This document shows positions 24,621-35,000 of a stretch of DNA of 64,000 nucleotides, one piece after another. The position numbers were made by a program, and so were the translations under genes. The stretch's first letter is position 1, and each line of letters opens with the position of its first letter. The notes below the pieces were generated by a model. That model was not told the DNA's origin and ran no database searches. It was given only the letters and a program-made list of their open reading frames with translations. This DNA is from Pycnopodia helianthoides (Eukaryota > Echinodermata > Asteroidea > Forcipulatida > Asteriidae). The stretch is taken from the NCBI GenBank assembly GCA_032158295.1, contig CM063251.1, positions 14,955,757 to 15,019,756 of the forward strand. Reading direction: 5' to 3'.

Positions 24621-25938
24621 CTCCTCACAATCGCTATATCTCCACTCCCAAAAGTATTTATCTCTACTCACTGCGTGATCTGTTCACAAGGCATGCCCAA
24701 GAGTTCCGGTGATACTCAAAATGCAATGGGAGCGCGTTCCCATTCGTAAACTTTGCAATCGATTTTACTTAAGAAATTACAGTCAGGGTTGACTTTCCTA
24801 GTATTCTCGGCGAGGGATGTCTTCTCGATAAACGTGAGCGCAGAAGTGCCTCCCCAGTGGACGGCTCCTCTCGTTTTTATTTTGGATGCGGCATCCGTAC
24901 GCCGGAACACACGTTTCCAAGGACGACTGACGGGATTTAGTGCAGATGCGCGGAGCTCAATGTAAACGTGCCGCCGATGTACACGTACAATCCCACTCAA
25001 ATACCGGGGCTTGCTGATCGCATAGCGAACATTACCATTCCTGAACAAGATTCTGCCACACTGCACTACTGCTCGTGCCTTGCACTGGCCATTAGTGAAG
25101 TACAGAAAAGTACACAGAACATGGCTCCACTGCGCAACTTCGTACAGAGAGAGAGGGAGACGGGGGGGGGGGGGGGTTGAGAAGTGACGTCACGATGCCT
25201 TGTCACTTATAATATTATACCGAATCGTGTACTCCGACTTCCCTCCCCCACTCTCTGGTCTGTTCGGGTCGCATGTAAGAGCGCCGGCACACCGCTGCAG
25301 TCTTATAGGTCAATCCCTCCGCAGAATGCCCCAAAGCCGAACAATATTTGGGAGCTTTTAACATTAAAATGTCAATCTCGAGAGGGCAAAAGTACACCCA
25401 AGTCCACCCCGCTGAAATGAGGAGGTGTGAATACTATGCGTGCGATACGAGATAGGGCAGATCGTGCGCAGATTGCACACAGAAATAACAGACTAGAGCT
25501 GACGGCCGTGCCCAGACTCTGACCTTTGACCCCCTCTGGTATTATTTTGGGATATTGATAAAAATCATAAACGTGGACTGAATGGCAAAGTTGTATATCC
25601 CGCAGGCTTTATACGAGTTAAGGTTTTTTAGTTGTTGTGGTTTTATGTTGTGTTTACCCAACAGTCCATGAAATTAAATCTTTGTTTGTTTCGTTATCTG
25701 ACGACAATCTAAACTTGGACGTATTTCGTTCCAGGAGTTTGCGTTGTCACGGATTGTTTTCTTTTTTGTCAATGCCCGGAAATAAACTCGGAGCTTTTCG
25801 CCTAAAAAAAATAAAATGTGATATAGAAGGCAGTGTTCAAAAATTATGTTAGGGAGTAATTTTCATGATATATTTTAAACTTCTTTACTTTCTTTCTTCG
25901 AAAAAATTATGATAAATAATGATAACAATCATAACATA
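24621..25938. other. Upstream region of the NtA-like gene
   Basis: CpG content is raised to about 25.1 kb, which fits a promoter or 5' region. A G run (25161-25175) and short frames follow. No gene is supported. Confidence 0.4.
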
Positions 25939-26324
25939 TTAAAGGCAGTGGACACTATTAGTATTTACTCAAAATAATTATTAGCATAAAACCTTACTTG
26001 GTAACAAGTAATGGGGAGAGGTTGACAGTATAAAACATTGTGAGAAACGGCTCCCTCTGAAGTGACATAGTTTTCGAGAAAGAAGTAATTTTCCACGAAT
26101 TTGATTTCGAGACCTCAGAATTAGAATTTGAGGTCTCGAAATCAACCATCTGAAAGCACACAACTTCGTGTGACAAGGGTATTTTTTCTTTCATAGTTAT
26201 CTCGCAACTTCGACGACCAATTGAGCTCAAGTTTTTACAGGTTTGTTATTTTATCCATATGTTGAGATACACCAAGTGAGAAGACTGGTCTTTGACAATT
26301 GCCAATAGTGTCCAGTGTCTTTAA
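25939..26324 (-). mobile_element. TTAA-flanked MITE, family B, copy 2
   Basis: This copy is inverted relative to copy 1. TTAA stands at both ends. The internal palindrome is present in a variant form (GAGACCTCAGAATTAGAATT...). Confidence 0.82.
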
Positions 26325-26360
26325 CAATCATAATACAAATTTTATACGGCGTCCGCTTCA

Positions 26361-26617
26361 CACCCTGAAAACTCCCTGGTTAAAATTAACCCGGAAACCG
26401 AGTCCGGGGGGGGGGGGCTGTCTCATTTTTGGGTCAGACTGACCCAGACAATGGTTAAAATGAAATTTTAAACTCGGATCCTGCGTCAGTTTGACCACTT
26501 TCTGGGTTAGTTTGACACATATTCCGGATCGCATTGACCCAGAAATGGGTCAGGGCTCCCCCTGCGACCCGCAACCGGCTCAATTCTGACCAGGATGTTT
26601 TTTTTTTTTTTAGGGTG
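26361..26617 (+). mobile_element. MITE built from GGGTCA/TGACCC motifs, copy 2
   Basis: The ends read CACCCT and AGGGTG. The same motif series occurs inside, with a G-run insertion at 26406-26417 and a T-run before the right end. Confidence 0.7.
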
Positions 26618-26813
26618 TAGTCGATCCTCTAGAACCATTTACTTGTCTGTTTATCTTGTGGATAACATTGGAAGCCAATGGTGTGTATACTCCAGAAAGT
26701 AGGCCACCCATTTATTTATTACTCACTGATTACCATTCCACATGCCGGTGGAAATATTGGAACCAAGAGGAAGTTAATGAACCCTTCCAAAAAAACCAAT
26801 GATTTACCACACC

Positions 26814-27357
26814 TTAAAGACACTAGACACCTTTGGTAATACGACCAGTCTTCTCACTTGGTGTATCTCAACATATATGCACAAAATAACAAACCTGTGA
26901 AAATATGCCGGTGGAAATATTGGAACCAAGAGGAAGTTAATGAACCCTTCCAAAAAACCAATGATTTACCACACCTTAAAGACACTAGACACCTTTGGTA
27001 ATACGACCAGTCTTCTCACTTGGTGTATCTCAACATATATGCACAAAATAACAAACCTGTGAAAATTTGAACTCAATTGGTCGTCGAAGTTGCGAGATAA
27101 TAATGGAAGAAAAAACACACTTGTCACACGAAGTTGTGTGCTTTCAGATGCTTGATTGCTTGATTTCGAGACCTCACGCATGAGGTCTCAAAATCAATTC
27201 AATTAAATTACTTCTTTCTCAAAAACTACGTTACTTCAGAGGGAGCCGTTTCTCACAATGTTTCATACTATCAACAGCTCTCCATTGCTCGTCACCAAGT
27301 AAGTTTTTATGCTAACAATTATTTTGAGTAATTACCAATAGTGTCCAGTGCCTTTAA
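26814..27357 (+). mobile_element. TTAA-flanked MITE, family B, copy 3, with internal duplication
   Basis: The left terminus occurs twice because of a 163-bp tandem duplication (26742-26904 and 26905-27067) that also copied 70 bp of flanking DNA. The two units are nearly identical. The right end is normal, with TTAA. Confidence 0.8.
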
Positions 27358-27680
27358 AGGTCGAACAAACAAATGCGCTCAGATTTCCACATAACTAGCA
27401 TCTGGTAACAACATTGACACGATGGAAAACTTCCCTTGAAAGTAATGTTTGCTTGAAATGCAATAGTTTTTGAGAAATTAGTTAAACGATTAGTTTTGAT
27501 TTCGCGAGTTCCAAACCCAATGATTGTAAAAGGTTTTTCAACGTTTTGTTTATGACTCTGATGACCGATTGAGTCTAAATTTTCACGGGTTTATTTTATG
27601 TACATGTTGATGGGTCACACAAAGGGCAGAAACTGGTCCTTGGCCAAGTACTCGGGCAAAGGCTAAATCAATGTGAAAGG
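27354..27680 (+). mobile_element. Diverged MITE-like repeat, family D, copy 1
   Basis: This sequence follows directly on a family B copy and shares the TTAA. It has the common skeleton (GATGACCGATTGAGTCTAAA, TTTTCACGGGTTT) and matches 34490-34795 in inverted orientation. The right end is unclear. Confidence 0.5.
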
Positions 27681-27778
27681 GCTGAGTTTAACTCCGGTAA
27701 TATTAGAATTACAATACTTTTCAAAAGTCATTATTATATTCGTGGAATGAAAGAAGCCGAACCCCGGTATGCCTTTTT

Positions 27779-27852
27779 TATTTATTTATTTATTTTTTTT
27801 ATTTTTTTATTTTGTTTTTTATTTTTTTTATTTTTTTTTTTTGGGGGGGGAG
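27779..27852 (+). repeat. T-rich/TTTA low-complexity tract ending in a G run
   Basis: TTTATTTATTTATTTTTTTT and related A/T runs, then GGGGGGGGAGGGGG. Confidence 0.9.
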
Positions 27853-28616
27853 GGGGTCTTTCCTTTTTCAAGTATTATGTAGGCCTATTATTTTTGTTTT
27901 AAATATATAACAAAGATACACCAAATCAAAGGGTAAAAATTATACTCCTGTATTAGCTTGACAAGGCATTGCCCCTTTCTTCTCTAAAGGACAATTTATA
28001 GAAATATTTGCCTTTAAAAGTGAATGCTTTTTTCAATTCCATCAACAGCAAATACGTAGGGCCTACGTGTGGTGGTTTCATAACAGCTAGTGTTTGTCAA
28101 TGAGGCAGCAGTCAGAATGTGCGCGTTCCTTATTATTTGTACCACTAAAGCAAAACTTAAGTATCCTATATTGGGAAATGTGATTTTCCGGGAGAGCAAT
28201 TTGTTGCTATCTTTTCAAGATGTGGCCGTTAAAATTTGGCAAGTTAAACAGTCAGCACAATTGGGGGTTTATATAACTTCCTACCAAGGAGCTGGTCACG
28301 TAAGCCGCCAGGAAATTTTAAGTGAATGTGAAAGTTCCATAATCAGTACACAGCCTTCACGGCACGGAGAACTTTGGCACGACAGTCAGCGTAGACTTGA
28401 TTCAAGTCCTTTTCTCGTGCGAGGTTCCTATAACACACATGGGTAACGCGCCAGCACACAGTACAGACATTATAATACCAGTGCGCCCTCACCGATAAAA
28501 TGTAGCTAGTGCGGTGGCAATCAAAAGAAGCAGGTTGGGGAATGCAGAGCGCAAAACAATAGTTTTCTGACGATCACGGGATTGGGACTTGAGTCAAGAC
28601 TACAGTCAGCGACGCT

Positions 28617-29005
28617 TTAAAGGCAGTGGATACTTTTTGGTAATTACTCAAGAAATACATTACCATAAAAACTTACTTGGTAAGGAGCACCTGAGAGTTA
28701 CTGATAGTAAAACAAATATTGTGAGAAATAAATCCCTCCGAAGTACAGTTGTTGAGAAAGAGGTAATTTCTCACTGAAATTACTTGAATCCGATAAAGGC
28801 TTCAGGCACGAAGCCTTTCTCAGGCATTTGAAAGCATACAATTGCAACAAGTAAAGGGTGTTTTTCTTGCACTATTTTCTTGCAACATCGATGACCAATT
28901 GAGCCAAAATTTTCACTGGTTTGTTATTTCACGCATATAATGTTGGGATACACCAAGTGAGGATACGAGTCTTTGACAATTACCAAAAGTGTATCCTGTC
29001 TTTAA
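28617..29005 (-). mobile_element. TTAA-flanked MITE, family B, divergent copy 5
   Basis: The ends read AGGCAGTGGATACTTTTTGG and CAAAAGTGTATCCTGTCT between TTAA sites. The interior is recognisably family B but more diverged. Confidence 0.7.
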
Positions 29006-31034
29006 TTAAGGTACAACTCCAGGGATATTCCCTCCGGACTAAAAAACAATGTCAAGTCGAGGGGAAATCCGATCACATGATGCAAAAATAAACTATCACA
29101 CAGATTCCAAACTTTACTTAAACTACTACAGCTATAAAGAGGGAATTTTCTTGTTTCGATTCGTGCACGCATGGTTTTTCTACTTTACAGGCGCAAGATG
29201 TTTAACATTTAATTGTTCTACTCTAATGTTTTCAAGTGTAACCTTGGACTTTTGCCATTTTGTTAATACGCAAGTCACAAGAGGGCAGTGTATCTATTAT
29301 TTTCCCACAGGCACTTTCCAGAGTTAATACAAACGTGCGCGTTTAGTTTTTATTCAATAACCACTTTAAACAAAATCACATCACTGGTGCGCATTATGAT
29401 GGTTCCCATTTCGCATCTGACGCTTCTGAAAAGCTCGAGATGTTGCACCCTGAAGTTTCTGACCTTCAACTTGCTTCGCAGTAAACTGTAAAGGCAGACG
29501 TTGTTTGCTTTGTATTGGGCGTGTTTGCTTGTGAAACACACACGGTTGTGTTTATTGTTTGTTGTAGAAATTGAAACTTGAAATTGTTTGACCCTCACAA
29601 TAAGACTCCAGGCCACACGACATTTTTCCCTAATACGGTTCTAGGATTTCCCTCTAGAAATGAGAGACTACTGCAAGGGATTTGTGAGCAGGAAATTAGA
29701 GACTAGAGCAAGGGATATGTGAGCAAGAGCACATGTATATCCTTTTTTAAAGAAGCTGCCCCAGAAGCACACAGAGGATCACTGAAAATGGTGGTTGATC
29801 AAAAATCTAGAGATGATCGTATTTTATAATGACTCCTTCACCTCGACCCCTTCTTCAACTCCGGCCCTGCGTTCACTGTCGGTTCTCATTTAATCACAAC
29901 AAAAAAAACGATAATTGGAAAACCCCAAATTATCTACCCCGAAACTCTAACAGCGTACGGGTTGCGCGACCCCCTTGGCTCGGGGAAGGTTTTCCCGGTT
30001 TGGGGGTAAATCGTGAATTCTCAACGTGTCTTATCAACTTGTGTCTCGATAAATATCTGGTCATTGTTTTCAATAACTTTAAAGTCATGCCATGCAGAAA
30101 AGTCCCAAAGGAAATGGGAGCCACAATAACCAACTGAATCAAAATCATTCTGTGTGTAACCTAATTTCGAGTGGTCCCAAGATCCAGTGTGCTGACACTC
30201 GACTGGTCTGGTGCCCCGTGGCCCAACCCCCCTTATAAATACAGACGGGAATGACAGCTCGTCTGTCTGTAACCGTACACCGTAATTTTCTTTCACACAA
30301 GAAGCCCCACTTCACGTAGGGAAATCACAGCGGCGGGGGACGGAGCACTGAGACGGGTCGGCTGCCCGCAAGAATGTCTCGCTGTCCGACCCAGTTACGG
30401 CCTGTAAACATCATTTTGCTAAAAGCGTAAAATTGCAGCCATGTACGGTGCTCAGTACGTTTATTTTTGAATGAAGAAAAGAAGAACCCGTTCCCATATT
30501 TATGTAGGCCCTCACAAAATAATTGCTAAAGCTATAGTTTCGAATACTAGTCAGTATTTCATGTATAACAACAGTTTGGTTAACATTTCTAACAAAAAAA
30601 AAGAGCTTCGTGGTAAGGTCACCGGTGATTTTAAGCGGAGTGAATAAAACACATTTAAAAAATATTTTGAACTCCTCTGGACGCTCATCTCCCCACCCAA
30701 ACCCCCCCCCCAAAAAAAAATCAAAGTCTTACCGAAGTAACTGTTGGCATACAAATCAATAATAACAATCTGTTGGCTAACGTGTAAACTTCGGAAATCA
30801 GTACTTAAATTACAACAGAAGAACATCTAATTGGATCCAGTGTGATGTCGAGACATTTGATTTCATACTTGATGATTCATCTTTCGCACATACAAATCCT
30901 CAATGTTGTGTCCTCTAGGCTGGCTGGTGATGCATTGATTGTGCTCATCTTCTTTCGCCAACATTCAATGCTCCATTGTAAAGTACAATCTTATGTTTAC
31001 TTCGTAAAGTACTTTTCTTTATATACATTGTGTC
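29006..31034. other. Intergenic region, no confirmed gene
   Basis: Apart from the weak TATA block, there is a small duplicated segment at 29650-29725 (AGAGACTA...GCAAGGGAT, two units) and AT-rich sequence. Confidence 0.5.
30234..30403 (+). promoter_or_regulatory. Weak promoter-like block with TATAAATA and short first-exon-like ORF
   Basis: TATAAATA at 30234 follows a C-rich stretch. An ATG at 30374 opens ten codons (MSRCPTQLRP) that end exactly at a donor-like GTAAAC. No downstream exon was identified. Confidence 0.18.
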
Positions 31035-31205
31035 TTATTGACCTTACGCACATGACGTCATTTGAGTAGGGCGCCCTCGGCTAGAGGTCAGAAGAAGGTT
31101 CCTCATTGGCTCATTCCTGCGCGTATTGTGCGTTTTCCATTGTTTCGTTATCGTTTTACCTCTAAAGATGGCGGCGTGATGACGTCAATGAATAAGGTCC
31201 ATTTA
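31035..31205 (+). mobile_element. Short element with CRE, CCAAT-like and YY1-like motifs, copy 1
   Basis: A near-duplicate of 32440-32612. It contains TGACGTCA twice, ATTGGCT and AAGATGGCGGC, and has inverted ends (ATTGACCTTA and AATAAGGTCCAT). Confidence 0.65.
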
Positions 31206-31532
31206 ATTCTGATGAAGGTTTATTATGCATGCTGCATGTTTTCCATTTTACTCCAGCGAATGTCTCTGAAAGCAACACGAACCTGTTAAAATAACACACA
31301 CACAGATGTCTCTTAGTAAACACTCAAGTCTACAACTCCATTTATGTAGAACACTTGAAATGAAAATTATATGTTCAACAACTAACGTCTTGAATTTATA
31401 AGTTGCATATTTTAAGAGCAACACTTTTCGCGGCAAAGGTGATGCGCACATAGGTTTGAATGCACTCGGTGATCCCATCGGCAGGTCAATTTTTCCCAAT
31501 CCCCCCTCCCCTCCCCCCCCCCCATTTTTTTC

Positions 31533-31727
31533 CACTCTAAAAATTCTTGGGGCCTGACCCATATCTGGGTCAGTGTGATCCGGAACCTGTGTCAAGATTA
31601 CCAGGAACGGGGGTCAAACTGACGCACAATCCAAAGTTAATATCACATTTTTAAATGGGTAAAAAGCGGCGCGCCGGCCCCCGGAACCCGGATTCCGGCC
31701 CAATTCTGGCCCGGAATTTTTCGTGTG
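31533..31727 (+). mobile_element. MITE built from GGGTCA/TGACCC motifs, copy 3 (diverged)
   Basis: The left end is CACTCTAAAAATTC and the right end AATTTTTCGTGTG. The TGACCC...GGGTCA pairs are clear in the left half, and the right half is GC-rich and degraded. It lies just downstream of the SV2-like stop. Confidence 0.6.
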
Positions 31728-31912
31728 GTGGGAAAAGTGGTGCTAAGACCCAGCCCAGGAAACACAGACAATTTCAGCTCAGAGCTGTTTTAGTTTACAA
31801 AAGTATTGCCCTAATTTGGAGTCATTAGTCACTGACGAAAACGGAGACTGATACATCTCTAATGATCAATGTCGAGCAATGCACCCCGCAGTTCAAAGTA
31901 AAGATCACGATC

Positions 31913-32081
31913 CTATATATGCATACGAAAACAATTTAAATATAGCTTACACAACACACTGACTAAAAGTAGCGATGCCGTCAAGATGACGTCAGCCACT
32001 TGTGGAAGCACAACCACCGCCATGAAACCGAGAAGGCCACCCGTTGTGACAACAGAGAGCACTAAGCTGAGGCATGTAACC
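31913..32081 (-). CDS. SV2-like exon 10 (TM11-TM12, stop)
   Basis: The acceptor is CTCCTACAG. It encodes RVTCLSLVLSVVTTGGLLGF and a final hydrophobic segment, matching KRTTAFGFLNALCKLAAVLG in SV2, and then reads into TAG at 31915-31913. The vertebrate LPETRG tail is absent. A GTAAGC sequence at 31950 could be a donor to a further exon, so the last 12 residues are less certain than the rest. Confidence 0.8.
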
Positions 32082-35000
32082 CTGTAGGAGGAATGAGGGG
32101 TGAAGATGCGTCACTGTTTGTTACCTCCAAATAATAAACTAGGTTAATAAGGAAACATACAAAATGAAAGACGTAGCTATTTTGGGTTGGGTTTCCTAGA
32201 ATAAATGAGAGACTTTGGGGGACTCTAGGTGGCAGCAGACTAATGAAGTAAATTCACCGTTCTCGGAAGTAGGCCTACAAATAAGCAGTTTTGAAAATTA
32301 CCCGGGATGTCTGCTGCCACCAAAGGGGCCAGACTGATTGTTCCGTGCGTGTGTTTAAAGTAGAGGATATACTGGCTAAAAAAGAATCTGTAGGTCCAGC
32401 AGGCTTGCAAAATTATACTCTTACATTGTTAATTTTTCATAATAGACCTTTTGTACATGACATTATTTGACTGGGGCACCCCAGAGTTCAAAAGGAGGAT
32501 GTTCATTGGCCAATCGTGTGCGACGCGACCACATGTTGTGCGTTTCCATTGCTTCATCATCGGTTTAACTCTAAGATGGCGGCTGGATGAAGTCAATGCA
32601 TGAGGTCTATTATCATAAACCGAGGCCTAAAACTTGTCAAAAAGTTACTGGAAAAATCACTGGAAAAGGTTGTTGGTTTAATCAAACGGTACATTTTTGT
32701 TAATACTCGGACATGAATAGCACCATCATGGACTTTGGACTTGACTAAATTGACTTTAAAAGCTTGAAACTTGGCCTCCAAGGTCAAAGACTTGAGAATC
32801 GACCTCAGAGACTTGATGACAGCTTCACTATTCTGATACTCGGTTATAAAAGTTGGCTATAGCTGACGACTTTAACAGGTTTATCAGAATTTTTCAAGGT
32901 TACCTCTTGTGCGTTGGGAACGACAAGATTATTTGAACGATGAGGGCGCTACATGAGGCAAATCCACCGAACTGAAGCACAAACTGGCGCACAGCCGCCG
33001 TCCACCCCGTGAGGGGGAAGAAGCCGAAGACAACCGTCACGGCTGTCACAAGAGCGCCGTACGCTAGATAGTAAAATTGACAGAGACATTTATATATTTA
33101 AAATAAATTGAACTTAAAAAGAACATCCTTTTATAAATTGTTTTCGTTTTCAATGGGAATCAAACAAGGGCTTGGATATTTAGGGAAGTTTGTCCACACG
33201 GTAATTAGATGATCTCTTTGTTTTTACCACTGTTTGGATTACAAATTACTCCGTTATTGAATTTGTACACGTACTTAAACCGATGAGGTATCGGTTCGTC
33301 AAACTCGGATCCCTTTTGATAAAGTGCAAGTTGTTATTCAAAGAGGCTTCCGGAACACGAATCGCACTCGATGGTTGTTTTGGGGATTGCTTTATTTAAA
33401 GCTGTGTGCAACAATTTCTCTTTGGGTCTGCCTCCAGTTGCCAGTTGTCCTTTCTTTTAGGAGATTCAAAAAGGGCAGCAGCACTGGAAAGACTAGCTTG
33501 AACATCCTGACGTCACACTTCGAGGCTCGTGAATATAAACCTTGCGGATAAAGACAGGGGACCAGTCTATGGAAAGACGGGCTGTGGTGGGAGTCTGGAG
33601 CGGCGCCGGTGATTCCAGTGGTGTACAATTGAGACCACAGGCAAAAGTTGTCTATGTCAAAATGATAAATGTCTAATAAGAAACTCATAAAAGTGAGGAA
33701 TACAGTTATAGCTGACTGCCGCCTATATAGCTTCCATACTCACTGAAAAGTAGCCGTGTGTCAATCAGTCTTGTAATGAATACAGACAGCAGAAGACCGA
33801 GCAGGCCCCCACTGTGGCCGAACATCATCTGCCAGTACGCCGTGGCGGGGGCAAAAGGTACATCCACGGCGCAACCCTTCCCGGTCCCCCGGTACGAGGA
33901 GTTGACGAACTCGCTGTTGACGAACTGCCACGGTTGGAAGTCCGTGTCTCTGAACATCGTATTCACGAAGGTGCACCGGCTGAACGACGTGGCCTCGCTG
34001 AGGACCCTCTCGAAGGAGCTCCCGACGAAGGCGCAATCGTTGTAGGACACGCCCCTCAGGTGGATGCTCGAGAAGGAGACATTCTCGAAGGTTGTGTCGA
34101 TGAAGACATGGTCTTGTAAAGTTCCCCCGATGGTTTCGTCGCTTAATGTTCTGTTTGCCGAGACGCTGGCGTTAAGAGAGAGACCCTCAGCGGTTATAAA
34201 ATCCGAAAGCCATAACGTCCAGGAGCAAAACCTAAAGCGTAAACAAATGAATGACAGTAGTTTCTTGTTCACTATTCATATATTTTTTACAATGATTATT
34301 GTATGCTTAACCGGTTCCCACTTCACTATTCAAGTGAATAGGTTACCATTGTTAATTAACCTTAGCATGTAGGCCTACATTATTCAAAGTAACCGGTTCG
34401 AGATTTACTATTTCTCATAAAATATTAACACTTTTCGATGGCATGTCAAAACACTACAGAAATGTACACCATTGGACCTATGGTCTCGGAATTCTGCCTA
34501 ATTAGCAGGTTCCTTTGGTCAGCTGAACAGTAAAATCATTAGGAAATGTTGTGAAAAAACTGGGTTTTCACTGTTTTCAAACGTCAAGTTTTCGTCTTGC
34601 GAGATCAAAACTAATCGATTTACTCATTTTAAAAAAACTATAGCATTTCAGGCAAACATATTTTTTTCATTAATTTCAAGGGAAGTTTTTCACCATATGA
34701 CCATCTTTACCATAATACCGGTAAGATATGTGCAAAGCTGCGAGCATTTATGTTTCAACCTCACCAATGATGTGCACACCTTTAAAAAGACCGACTTTAA
34801 TACAAAAACAAAACTGCACCAGGCATCACATTTACATTGGTCCTAATGTGCTACCACTTGGGTCCAGAAATTGATACATTTTGCAACCAACACTCGTTTC
34901 CCACAGTGATTGTAATCTTGAAACATTAGAACAAATAATTACCTGTGAAAATATCACTCAAAGTAGAAATTTCCTGGGATAACACAAACCATTGTGCGAA

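Noticed and set aside
33761..34119. Other ORFs over SV2-like exon 8
   Set aside because: These are alternative frames of the same GC-rich exon and lack family similarity.
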